The notes: generated by a model from the sequence alone, not told the origin. Positions 46,901-56,973 are shown, counted from the first letter of the stretch. The stretch is DNA of 64,000 bases from Halisarca cf. caerulea (GCA_963170055.1 CAUJGJ010000263.1:1892400-1956399), one strand, 5' to 3'. Made by a program: numbers and translations.

Positions 46901-48530
46901 GTAGTGTTGGATATGCTGGTGCTAATACCAATATTTGGCACTAGCACCACGCACATTCCCAGTGGACACACATGACCTTTCTGAAGTGCTGTGGGCGTAT
47001 TTGTGTAGTGTTGGATATGCTGGTGCTAATACAAATATTTGGCACTAGCACCACGCACATTCCCAGTGGACACACATGACCTTTCTGAAGTGCTGTGGGC
47101 GTATTTGTGTAGTGTTGGATATGCTGGTGCTAATACCAATATTTGGCACTAGCACCACGCACATAAGCAGTGGAAAGCATGACCTTTCTGAAGTGCTGTG
47201 AGCGTATTTGTGTAGTGTTGGATATGCTGGTGCTAATACCAATATTTGGCACTAGCACCACGCACATTCCCAGTGGACAAACATGAAGTTTCTGATGTGC
47301 TGTGGGCGTATTTGTGTAGTGTTGGATATGCTGGTGCTAATACCAATATTTGGCACTAGCACCACGCACATTCCCAGTGGACACACATGACCTTTCTTAA
47401 GTGCTGTGGGCGTATTTGTGTAGTGTTGGATATGCTGGTGCTAAAACCAATATTTGGCACTAGCACCACGCACATTAGCAGTGGAAAACATGACCTTTCT
47501 GAAGTGCTGTAAGCGTATTTGTGTAGTGTTGGATATGCTGGTGCTAATACCAATATTTGGCAATAGCACCACGCACATTCCCAGTGGAGAAACATGAAGT
47601 TTCTGATGTGCTGTGGGCATATTTGTGTAGTGTTGGATATGCTGGTGCTAATACCAATATTTGGCACTAGCACCACGCACATTCCCAGTGGACACACATG
47701 ACCTTTCTGAAGTGCTGTGGACGTATTTGTGTAGTGTTGGATATGCTGTTGCTAATACCAATATTTGGCACTAGCACCACGCACATTCCCAGCGGACACA
47801 CATGAGGTTTCTGAAGTGCTGTGGGCGTATTTGTGTAGTGTTGGATATGCTGGTGCTAATACCAATATTTGGCACTAGCACCACGCACATTCCCAGTGGA
47901 CACACATGAAGTTTCTTTACTACTGTGGGCGTATTTCTGTAGTGATTGATATGCTGGTGCTAATACCAATATTTGGCACTAGCACCACGCACCTTCCCAG
48001 TGGACACACATGACCTTTCTGAAGTGCTGTGGGCGTATTTGTGTAGTGTTGGATATGCTGGTGCTAATACCAATATTTGGCACTAGAACCACGCACATTC
48101 CCAGTGGACACACATGAAGTTTCTTAACTACTGTGGGCGTATATGTGTAGTGTTGGATATGCTGGTGCTAATACCAATATTTGGCACTAGCACCACGCAC
48201 ATTCCCAGTGGACACACATGACCTTTCTGAAGTGCTGTGGGCGTATTTGTGTAGTGTTGGATATGCTGATGCTAGTACCAATATTTGGCACTAGCACCAC
48301 GCACATTCCCAGTGGACACACATGACCATTGTGAAATGCTGTGGGCGTATTTGTGTAGTGTTGGATATGCTGGTGCAAATACCAATATTTGGCACTAGCA
48401 CCACGCACATTCCCAGTGGACACACATGACCTTTCTGAAGTGCTGTGGGCGTATTTGTGTAGTGTTGGATATGCTGGTGCTAATACCAATATTTGGCACT
48501 AGCACCACGCACATTCCCAGTGGACACACA
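37940..48530. repeat. About 22-mer higher-order repeat (2286-2910 bp), four copies plus a partial fifth
   Basis: The diagnostic CTGTAGTGAT monomer marks copy starts at 37940, 40226, 42720, 45630 and 47916, giving unit lengths of 2286, 2494, 2910 and 2286 bp. The 2286-bp unit is 22 x 104 minus 2, the two lost bases being two 103-bp monomers. The 2494-bp copy has an extra 2-mer near 40520-40700. The 2910-bp copy has six extra monomers, five of them a 520-bp duplication near 43400-44160. Long stretches look identical between copies by eye. Confidence 0.85.
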
Positions 48531-48540
48531 TGACCTTTGT

Positions 48541-51500
48541 GAAATGCTGTGGGCGTATTTGTGTAGTGTTGGATATGCTGGTGCTAATACTAATAATTGG
48601 CACTAGCACCATGCACATTCCCAGTGGACACACATGAAGTTCTTGAAGTGCTGTGGGCGTATTTGTATAGTGTTGGATATGCTGGTGCTAATACCAATAT
48701 TTTGTACTAGCACCACACACATTCACAATTGACACATATGAAGATTCTAAAGATCTGTGAGCGTATTTGTGTAGAGTTGGATATGCTGTTGCTAAGACTA
48801 ATATTTGGCACTAACACCATGCACATTCCCAGTGGAAACACATGAAATTTCATAAGTACTATGGGTGTATTTGTGCATTGTTGGATATGCTTGTGCTATT
48901 ACCAATATTTGGCACTAGCACCACTCACATTCCCAGTGGACACCCATCAAGTTTTTGAATATCTGTGAGTGTATTTGTGTTGTGTTGGATATGCTGGTGC
49001 TAATACCAATGTTTAGCTCTAGCACCATGCACATTCCAAGTGGACACACATGTAGTTTCTGAACTGCTGTGAGCGTATTTGTGTAGTGTTGGATATGCTG
49101 GTGCTAAGACCAATATTTGGTACTAATATCACGCATATTCCCAGTGGACACACATGAAGTTACTGAAGTGCTGTGGGCGTATGTGTGCTGTGTTGGATAT
49201 GCTCGTTCTAATACCAATATTTGGAACTAGCAACGCGCACATTCCTAGTAGACACACATGAAATTACATAAGTATTGTGCGGTGCATTTGTGTAGTGTTG
49301 GATATGCTGGTGCTATTACCAATACTTGGCACTAGCACTACTAACATTCCCAGTGGACACCCATCAAGTTTTTGAATTGCTGTGAGTGCATTTGTGTAGT
49401 GTTGGATATGCTGGTGTTAATACCAATGTTTAGCACTAGCACCATGCACATTCCAAGTGGACACACATGTAGTTTCTGAACTGCTGTGAGCGTATTTGTG
49501 TAGTGTTGGATATGCTGGTGCTAATACCAACATTTGGCACTAGCACCACGCACATTCCCAGTGGACACACATGAAGTTTCTTAACTACTGTGGGCGTATT
49601 TATGTAGTGTTGGATATGCTGGTGCTAATACCAAAATTTGGCACTAGCACCACGCACATTCCCAGTGGACACACATGACCTTTCTGAAGTGCTGTGGGCG
49701 TATTTGTGTAGTGTTGGATATGCTGGTGCTAATACCAATATTTGGCACTAGCACCACGCACATTCCCAGTGGACACACATGACCTTTGTGAAATGCTGTG
49801 GGCGTATTTGTGTAGTGTTGGATATGCTGGTGCTAATACTAATAATTGGCACTAGCACCATGCACATTCCCAGTGGACACACATGAAGTTCTTGAAGTGC
49901 TGTGGGCGTATTTGTATAGTGTTGGATATGCTGGTGCTAATACCAATATTTTGTACTAGCACCACACACATTCACAATTGACACATATGAAGATTCTAAA
50001 GATCTGTGAGCGTATTTGTGTAGAGTTGGATATGCTGTTGCTAAGACTAATATTTGGCACTAACACCATGCACATTCCCAGTGGAAACACATGAAATTTC
50101 ATAAGTACTATGGGTGTATTTGTGCATTGTTGGATATGCTTGTGCTATTACCAATATTTGGCACTAGCACCACTCACATTCCCAGTGGACACCCATCAAG
50201 TTTTTGAATATCTGTGAGTGTATTTGTGTTGTGTTGGATATGCTGGTGCTAATACCAATGTTTAGCTCTAGCACCATGCACATTCCAAGTGGACACACAT
50301 GTAGTTTCTGAACTGCTGTGAGCGTATTTGTGTAGTGTTGGATATGCTGGTGCTAATACCAATATTTTGTACTAGCACCACACACATTCACAATTGACAC
50401 ATATGAAGATTCTAAAGATCTGTGAGCGTATTTGTGTAGAGTTGGATATGCTGTTGCTAAGACTAATATTTGGCACTAACACCATGCACATTCCCAGTGG
50501 AAACACATGAAATTTCATAAGTACTATGGGTGTATTTGTGCATTGTTGGATATGCTTGTGCTATTACCAATATTTGGCACTAGCACCACTCACATTCCCA
50601 GTGGACACCCATCAAGTTTTTGAATATCTGTGAGTGTATTTGTGTTGTGTTGGATATGCTGGTGCTAATACCAATGTTTAGCTCTAGCACCATGCACATT
50701 CCAAGTGGACACACATGTAGTTTCTGAACTGCTGTGAGCGTATTTGTGTAGTGTTGGATATGCTGGTGCTAAGACCAATATTTGGTACTAATATCACGCA
50801 TATTCCCAGTGGACACACATGAAGTTACTGAAGTGCTGTGGGCGTATGTGTGCTGTGTTGGATATGCTCGTTCTAATACCAATATTTGGAACTAGCAACG
50901 CGCACATTCCTAGTAGACACACATGAAATTACATAAGTATTGTGCGGTGCATTTGTGTAGTGTTGGATATGCTGGTGCTATTACCAATACTTGGCACTAG
51001 CACTACTAACATTCCCAGTGGACACCCATCAAGTTTTTGAATTGCTGTGAGTGCATTTGTGTAGTGTTGGATATGCTGGTGTTAATACCAATGTTTAGCA
51101 CTAGCACCATGCACATTCCAAGTGGACACACATGTAGTTTCTGAACTGCTGTGAGCGTATTTGTGTAGTGTTGGATATGCTGGTGCTAATACCAACATTT
51201 GGCACTAGCACCACGCACATTCCCAGTGGACACACATGAAGTTTCTTAACTACTGTGGGCGTATTTATGTAGTGTTGGATATGCTGGTGCTAATACCAAA
51301 ATTTGGCACTAGCACCACGCACATTCCCAGTGGACACACATGACCTTTCTGAAGTGCTGTGGGCGTATTTGTGTAGTGTTGGATATGCTGGTGCTAATAC
51401 CAATATTTGGCACTAGCACCACGCACATTCCCAGTGGACACACATGACCTTTGTGAAATGCTGTGGGCGTATTTGTGTAGTGTTGGATATGCTGGTGCTA

Positions 51501-52430
51501 ATACTAATAATTGGCACTAGCACCATGCACATTCCCAGTGGACACACATGAAGTTCTTGAAGTGCTGTGGGCGTATTTGTATAGTGTTGGATATGCTGGT
51601 GCTAATACCAATATTTTGTACTAGCACCACACACATTCACAATTGACACACATGAAGATTCTAAAGATCTGTGAGCGTATTTGTGTAGAGTTGGATATGC
51701 TGTTGCTAAGACTAATATTTGGCACTAACACCATGCACATTCCCAGTGGAAACACATGAAATTTCATAAGTACTATGGGTGTATTTGTGCATTGTTGGAT
51801 ATGCTTGTGCTATTACCAATATTTGGCACTAGCACCACTCACATTCCCAGTGGACACCCATCAAGTTTTTGAATATCTGTGAGTGTATTTGTGTTGTGTT
51901 GGATATGCTGGTGCTAATACCAATGTTTAGCTCTAGCACCATGCACATTCCAAGTGGACACACATGTAGTTTCTGAACTGCTGTGAGCGTATTTGTGTAG
52001 TGTTGGATATGCTGGTGCTAAGACCAATATTTGGTACTAATATCACGCATATTCCCAGTGGACACACATGAAGTTACTGAAGTGCTGTGGGCGTATGTGT
52101 GCTGTGTTGGATATGCTCGTTCTAATACCAATATTTGGAACTAGCAACGCGCACATTCCTAGTAGACACACATGAAATTACATAAGTATTGTGCGGTGCA
52201 TTTGTGTAGTGTTGGATATGCTGGTGCTATTACCAATACTTGGCACTAGCACTACTAACATTCCCAGTGGACACCCATCAAGTTTTTGAATTGCTGTGAG
52301 TGCATTTGTGTAGTGTTGGATATGCTGGTGTTAATACCAATGTTTAGCACTAGCACCATGCACATTCCAAGTGGACACACATGTAGTTTCTGAACTGCTG
52401 TGAGCGTATTTGTGTAGTGTTGGATATGCT
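48541..52430. repeat. Diverged satellite with 12- and 16-mer higher-order repeat
   Basis: The start marker GAAATGCTGT occurs at 48541, 49790 and 51455, spacings 1249 and 1665 bp (12 x 104 + 1 and 16 x 104 + 1). The longer copy contains an extra internal 416-bp duplication (TACCAATATT at 49941 and 50357). The monomers differ strongly from those to the left (CATCAAGTTTTTGAATATCTG, CATGTAGTTTCTGAACTGCTG, GAAATTTCATAAGTACTATG), yet the copies resemble each other closely. An already decayed stretch was therefore re-amplified. Confidence 0.8.
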
Positions 52431-54447
52431 GGTTCTAAGACCAATATTTGGCACTAGCACCACGCACATTCCCAGTGGACACACATGAAGTTTCTGAAGT
52501 GCTGTGGGCGTATTTGTGCAGTGTTGGATATGCTGGTGCTAATACCAATATTTGATAATAACACAACGCACATTCCTAGTAGACACACTTGAAGTTTCTG
52601 AAGTGCTGTGAGCGTATTTGTGTAGTGTTGGATATGTTGGTGCTAATACCAATATTTGGAACTAACAAAACGCATAATCCCGGTGGACACACAGGAAGTT
52701 TCATAAGTATTGTGGGCGTATGTTTGTAGTGTTGGAGATGCTGGTGCAAATACCAATGTTAAGCACTAGCACCACACACATTCTCAATGGTCACACATGA
52801 AGTTTCATAAGTTCTGTGGGTGTAATTGTGTAGTGTTGGATTTGCCGGTGCTAATACCAATTTTTGGCACTAGCACCGCGCACATTCCCAGTGGACACAC
52901 ATGAAGTTTCTGAAGTGCTGTGGGCGTGTTTGTGTAGTGTTGGATATACTGGTGCTAATACAAATATTTGGCACTAGCACCACACACATTCTCAGTGGAC
53001 ACACATGAAGTTTCATAAGTTCTGTGGGTGTAATTGTGCATTGTTGGATATGCTTGTGCTTATACAAATATTTGGCACTAGCACCATCCACATTCCCATG
53101 AAATATTTGAATTGCTGTGAGTGCATTTGTGTAGTGTTGGATATGCTGGTGCTAATACCAATATTTAGCACTAACACCATGCACATTCCCAGTGGACACA
53201 CATGAAGTTTCTGAAGTGCTGCGGGCGTATGTGTGTAGTGTTGGATATGCTGGTGCTAATACCAATCTTAAGCACTAGCACCACGCACATTCCCAGTGGA
53301 CACACATTAAGTTTCTAAGAAGATCTGTTGGCGTATTTGTGTAGTTTTGGATATACTGGTGCTAATACCAATATTTGGCACTAGCACCACGCACATTCCC
53401 AGTGGACACCCATGAAATATTTGAATTGCTGTGAGTGCATTTGTGTAGTGTTGGATATGCTGGTGCTAATACCAATATTTAGCACTAACACCATGCACAT
53501 TCCCAGTGGACACACATGAAGTTTTTGAACTGCTGTGAGCGTATTTGTGTAGTATTGGATATGCTGGTGTTAAGACCAATATTTTGTACTAAAACCACGC
53601 ACATTCCCAGTGGAAACACATGAAGTTACTCTGAATTCTGTGGGCGTATTTGTGCAGTGTTGGATATGCTGGTGCTAATAACAATATTTAGCACTAGCAC
53701 TAGCACATTCCCAGTGGACACACAAGAAGTTTCTGAAGTACTGTGAGCGTATTTGTGTAGTGTTGGATAAGCTGGTGCTAAGACTAATATTTGGCACTAG
53801 AACCATGCACATTCCCAGTGGACACACATGAAGTTACTGATGAGCTGTGGGCGTATTTGTGTAGTGCTGGATATGCTGGTGCTAATACCAAAATTTGGAA
53901 CTATCCCCACACACATTTCCAGTGGACACACATGAAGTTTACGAAGTGCTGTGAGCGTATTTGAGTAGTGTCGGATATGCTGGTTCTAATACCAATATTT
54001 GGTAATAGCACCACGCACAATCCCATTTGACACACATGAAGTTTCTGAAGTGCTGTGAGCTTATTTGTGCAGTGTTGGATATGCTGGTGCTAATACCAAA
54101 ATTTGGCACAAGCACCACGCACATTTCTTGTAGACACACATGAAATTTCATAAGTACTGTGGGCGTATTCGTGTAGTGTTGGATATGCCGGTGCTAATAC
54201 CAATATTTGGCTCTAGCACCTTGCACATTCCTAGTGGACACATATGAAGTTTTTTAAGTGCTGTGAGCATATTTGTGTAGTGTTGGATATGCTGGTGCTA
54301 GTGCCAATATTTGGCACTAGCACCACGCACATTCCCAGTGGACTCACATGAAGTTTCTAAAGATCTTATGGCGTATTTTTATTGTGTTGGATATGCTGGT
54401 GCTAATACCAATATTTGGCACTAGCACCAAGCACATTCCCACTGGAC
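52431..54447. repeat. Decayed telomere-side edge of the satellite array
   Basis: About 19 monomers differ from one another at many positions and show no higher-order order that I could find. One monomer near 53085-53100 has lost about a dozen bases, CATTCCCATGAAATATTTG joining across the missing AGTGGACACC. The array ends at about 54447 in a monomer truncated after CATTCCCACTGGACAA. Edge decay is expected where unequal exchange no longer homogenises the repeat. Confidence 0.85.
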
Positions 54448-55382
54448 AATTTCCGACAACTGGAGAATGCTTCCCGCAACCAAAGGAACTCTTTCTGTTT
54501 TCAATTTTCAATTTCCCATGCCACCACATAGTTTCTTGCATGAAAGGGAACACTGCCTGAGGTGAAAATTTTAATTTCCCACGCCACCAGATTGCTCCCC
54601 ACATCAAATGGAACACTTCCTTGGTGAAAATGTGATTTTCTTATTACTCCACATGGCTTACCACATCAAAGAAAACACTTCCTTGTTGAAAATTTCAAAT
54701 TGCCACGACTCTAGAAGGCTTCCCGCTTCAAAGGGAACACTTCCTTAAATGAAAATTTCAATTTACCACGCCTCCAGATGGCTTCCCGCATCAAAAGGAA
54801 CACTTCCTGTGGTGAAAATTTCTATTTCAAAGTACAGCTCGTTGCCATTTAATTACAGCTCATTACTATACTGGTACAGCTGATTGCTGTACCAGTACAG
54901 CTCATTGCTATACCGGTACAATTATATGACTCTAAAAATGAATACTTCCTGTGGTTAAGTTTCCATTTCAAACGCCAAACATGGCTTTTAGCGTAAAAGG
55001 GAAAACTTCCCGTGGAAAAAATAGCAATTTCCCACGACTCCACATGGTTGAATGCATCAAAGGGAACACTTCCTGTGTTGAAAATTTTAAATAACTCAAA
55101 ACTCCACATGGCTTCTCACATCAAAGGGAACACTTCCTGTTGTGAAAATTGAAATTTTTACCGAAAATATGGCAAATAGCATTAAAGGGAACACTTCTTG
55201 GGTTGAAAATTCAATTTCCCACGCCTCCACATAACTCTCAGGATCAAAAGGAAAACTACCCTAACCATGAAAATTTCCATTTCCCACAACAACACATGGG
55301 GACCCGCATAAAAAAAACAAACTATCTGTAATGAAAATTTAAATTTCAAACTAAACAGTTTCCAGATTTCAGGCTTCCCCCA
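54448..55382. repeat. Degenerate 62-63 bp minisatellite, left part
   Basis: Loose tandem repeat of a unit resembling GGCTTCCCGCATCAAAGGGA followed by ACACTTCCTGTGGTGAAAAT and TTCAATTTCCCACGCCTCCA. The AACAC word falls at 54549, 54612, 54674, 54736 and 54799, giving a period of 62-63 bp. Units vary a lot and one is interrupted by a 21-bp repeat. The array is split by the piggyBac-like element and resumes at 56994. No gene is visible; ORFs of 60-90 codons here follow the repeat and match nothing I recognise. Confidence 0.85.
54837..54920. repeat. 21-bp tandem repeat, four units
   Basis: Four consecutive 21-bp units start GCTCGTTGCC (54837), GCTCATTACT (54858), GCTGATTGCT (54879) and GCTCATTGCT (54900). 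All end in a TACA or close variant. It sits inside the larger minisatellite and replaces part of one unit. Confidence 0.85.
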
Positions 55383-55386
55383 TTAA

Positions 55387-55402
55387 CCCTTAAACATTCC
55401 AA
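55387..55402 (+). repeat. Left terminal inverted repeat of the piggyBac-like element
   Basis: CCCTTAAACATTCCAA, immediately inside the TTAA target copy at 55383-55386. It pairs with 56974-56989 at 15 of 16 positions. Confidence 0.85.
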
Positions 55403-55433
55403 TTCCCATTTTGAAATTTTGCACGAACGTTTC

Positions 55434-55453
55434 AAAGCCACTTGAGTGGCTTT
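55434..55453. repeat. Left subterminal palindrome
   Basis: AAAGCCACT and AGTGGCTTT are perfect 9-bp arms around a TG centre, 31 bp inside the left terminal repeat. A near-identical palindrome lies at the right end (56958-56973). Paired subterminal repeats are common transposase contact sites in piggyBac elements. Confidence 0.8.
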
Positions 55454-55713
55454 TGCGGTGTGAAAATAGGTTATTTTTGCCAACGGTTTTCTGCTGTTCT
55501 GTTGACTTGTAGGAAACTTCTAGCTTATCCCGAATGTAGTTTGTAGCTAGTGAGATCTTCGTACAAGTCTTGGTGTTCCATTTTCTACACAAAACTTCGT
55601 ATTGGCCTCCAAACCTGTAAGTACTACGTACCTAAATTTGTAAACTTGTATATACCGTATATTCCCTAATTTTTCGTCAGAGCAAATTTTAGGAAATTTT
55701 GGTCATTTAGAGA

Positions 55714-55736
55714 GTTGTTGGTCACTGACCAACAAC
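55714..55736. repeat. 23-bp perfect dyad inside the nested element
   Basis: GTTGTTGGTCA and TGACCAACAAC are perfect 11-bp arms around a single C. It lies 36 bp inside the left terminal repeat of the nested element. It may be a transposase or host-factor site, or a hairpin. Confidence 0.8.
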
Positions 55737-55804
55737 CTGACGAATAATTAGAGAATACCGACGAATAATTAGAGCACCTGACGAATATTTAGAGTTAGGG
55801 TAAA

Positions 55805-55913
55805 ATGGCGGCATTCAGTCTGACGGTTGTGGCGCCTGTGCGAGGTTATCACGCATTTATAGAGCGATGGGAGGCAGCTATTGGCGACTGCCTAACCTTC
55901 AAACAGCAATTTG
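55805..55913 (+). pseudogene. Possible captured first exon of a HIRAN-like gene
   Basis: An ATG at 55805 in a reasonable start context (AAAATGG) opens 36 codons that end in TTG|GTAAGT, a near-consensus splice donor at 55914. Without splicing the frame stops at 55919-55921, giving 38 residues. The peptide starts MAAFSLTVVAPVRGYH and continues with a tryptophan and an AAIGDCL stretch. The spacing of VRGYH, W and IG resembles the N-terminal part of short HIRAN-like proteins that I recall from invertebrate genomes; this is from memory and could not be searched. The conserved N..D part would lie in the next exon. I see no in-frame continuation: the first acceptor-like AG (near 55964) leads quickly to a stop. 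It is GC-richer than its surroundings. It could be exon capture, a relic of the element's own gene, or coincidence. Confidence 0.4.
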
Positions 55914-56451
55914 GTAAGTGAACGATATCGACTAGTTTACTATTGTCTTCCGCATGTTCAGTGACTTTGATATCGCGAAAACCATGAAGGGCTGTCAGGG
56001 AGACGAGGCGAGTGCAAATGATCTTTATCCATCGATAAATCCGGGGGTCCGAGGTACGGTACTAACAAAACAAGACTCTTTCGAACACGTGTCAGTCTCT
56101 ATTGTGTCGTCACTATTGTGCTGACGAAACAATAGAGTCAAAGACGAATAATTAGGGAAGGTCACATTTCGTCATGAATTAGGGAGCAATAAGATCCAAT
56201 TTGGGGACTTGACGAAAAATTAGGGTGACGAAAAATTAGGGAATATAAGGTACATACGTTATCAATCGGCTGGTAAACATTTCGTTACAAAATTAAACGC
56301 AACTACACATTTAACACTGAAAATACATTGACAGAAACAAAAACGAAAAGTTGCAGCTAAAAGTCGAGGCATTGGTGAATATGTCTCTTCTACTTCCTAG
56401 TCGACTGTCTAATCAACTTGCATACTTTGACGCGTAAATCTCTTCAGTGCT

Positions 56452-56757
56452 TCAAGACGACTTTGAAAGAGCACACTGAAGCTGGCAAAGGAGATTATGT
56501 CCCAGTACAAATGCAAGAAACGTAAAGGACAAATTTCCTCGGATGGCCCACCATCTGGACGATTCTACGAACGTCAAATCCCCCTGTAAAGCTTCCAAAA
56601 CGATGATATGTCTTGTCTGAAGCTCAAAGAACGAGCGTGTGAGAATATCCTTTACCTGAAGGAGGTAATCTCCACAATCCGGCGCTTCACTGCCCTTCTC
56701 TATACTTTGCCGCAAAGAACAATCCGTATACAAGACTATAACTTCGCATAACTGCAT
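56452..56757 (-). CDS. Unrecognised 101-codon ORF in the piggyBac-like element
   Basis: This is the longest non-repetitive ORF of the interstitial region, lying between the nested element and the right end of the piggyBac-like element. The product starts MQLCEVIVLYTD, has a KDILTRSFFELQ stretch in the middle and a hydrophobic stretch (LSFTFLAFVLGHNLL) near residues 75-90 that could be one membrane segment. It has no DDD transposase signature or zinc-finger pattern. An acceptor-like ACTTAG lies just upstream of the ATG and a CAG|GTAAAG donor-like site inside it, so it might be part of a spliced gene. Function unknown; it may be chance. Confidence 0.2.
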   Translation of the reverse strand: MQLCEVIVLYTDCSLRQSIEKGSEAPDCGDYLLQVKDILTRSFFELQTRHIIVLEALQGDLTFVESSRWWAIRGNLSFTFLAFVLGHNLLCQLQCALSKSS

Positions 56758-56957
56758 ATTCTAAGTAAAATAACACGTATATGCATAGGAATTACTAGTA
56801 TAACAGTAATCTTTACATAGAATGTTTCAGCTATAGTACAGAACGCATTACTACCAAACTATAAGAAAATGTGCCAATATATAGTAGAAACTAGGCCTAA
56901 ACTTTACATATAAAAAATCAACGAAGAAAATTGGAACTTTTGCAGTTTATGTGCGCG

Positions 56958-56973
56958 AGCCACTTAAGTGGCT
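56958..56973. repeat. Right subterminal palindrome
   Basis: AGCCACTTAAGTGGCT is a perfect 16-bp palindrome that abuts the right terminal repeat. It shares its arms (GCCACT/AGTGGC) with the left palindrome but sits directly at the terminal repeat instead of 31 bp inside it, an asymmetry also known between the two ends of other piggyBac elements. Confidence 0.8.

Larger units (their letters stand above)
1..54447. repeat. 104-bp satellite DNA array
   Basis: Head-to-tail tandem array with a period of 104 bp: the string TTTGTGTAGTGTTGGATATG recurs at 1, 105, 209 and onward. About 520 monomers are present and the array is cut by the left window edge. The last recognisable monomer stops at about 54447, where the text changes to minisatellite. 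Two monomer flavours alternate irregularly. One has ATGAAGTTTCTTAACTACTG and the other ATGACCTTTCTGAAGTGCTG after the shared CAGTGGACACAC. A few monomers are 103 or 105 bp (for example GTGGAAAACATG replacing GTGGACACACATG near 19620, 25030 and 39792; GACACTACATG near 4128). No non-satellite insertion was seen inside. Because 104 is not a multiple of 3, each monomer shifts frame, so the short ORFs here are not genes. Role unknown; a subtelomeric or pericentromeric satellite both fit. Confidence 0.98.
55655..56250. mobile_element. Nested TA-flanked DNA transposon or MITE
   Basis: A second inverted-repeat element lies wholly inside the piggyBac-like one. Its 24-bp ends match at 23 of 24 positions. 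The left end (55655-55678) begins CCGTATATTCCCTAATTTTT and the right end is 56227-56250. Both are bordered by TA (55653-55654 and 56251-56252), as in Tc1/mariner/pogo-type insertions. The end motif GACGAA-AATTAG-G is iterated inside: near 55739, 55763 and 55783 on the left, and near 56141 and 56210-56240 on the right. There is no transposase. A 39-codon HIRAN-like ORF with a splice donor lies inside. The superfamily is uncertain because a TA duplication alone is weak evidence. Confidence 0.75.

Noticed and set aside
1..54447. Many short ORFs of 60-113 codons, mostly minus strand, with recurring MCVVLVPNIGISTSISNTTQ-like peptides
   Set aside because: They are frame-shifted readings of the 104-bp satellite. 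They end where a monomer variant supplies a stop, overlap one another on both strands, and show no coding signature.
1..54447. CRISPR-like repetition
   Set aside because: The repeats are contiguous 104-bp monomers with no unique spacers, in a eukaryotic telomeric context.
1..54447. CENP-B box in the satellite monomer
   Set aside because: I found no TTCG...CGGG-type pattern in the consensus monomer, so a centromere assignment cannot be supported from sequence alone.
54344..55331. ORFs of 60-90 codons across the satellite edge and minisatellite
   Set aside because: They follow degenerate tandem units or straddle repeat boundaries, and show no recognisable domain.
55383..55592. 69-codon minus-strand ORF at the left end of the piggyBac-like element
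   Set aside because: It runs through the subterminal palindrome and terminal repeat and takes its stop from the TTAA target. No transposase motif or other family is recognisable.
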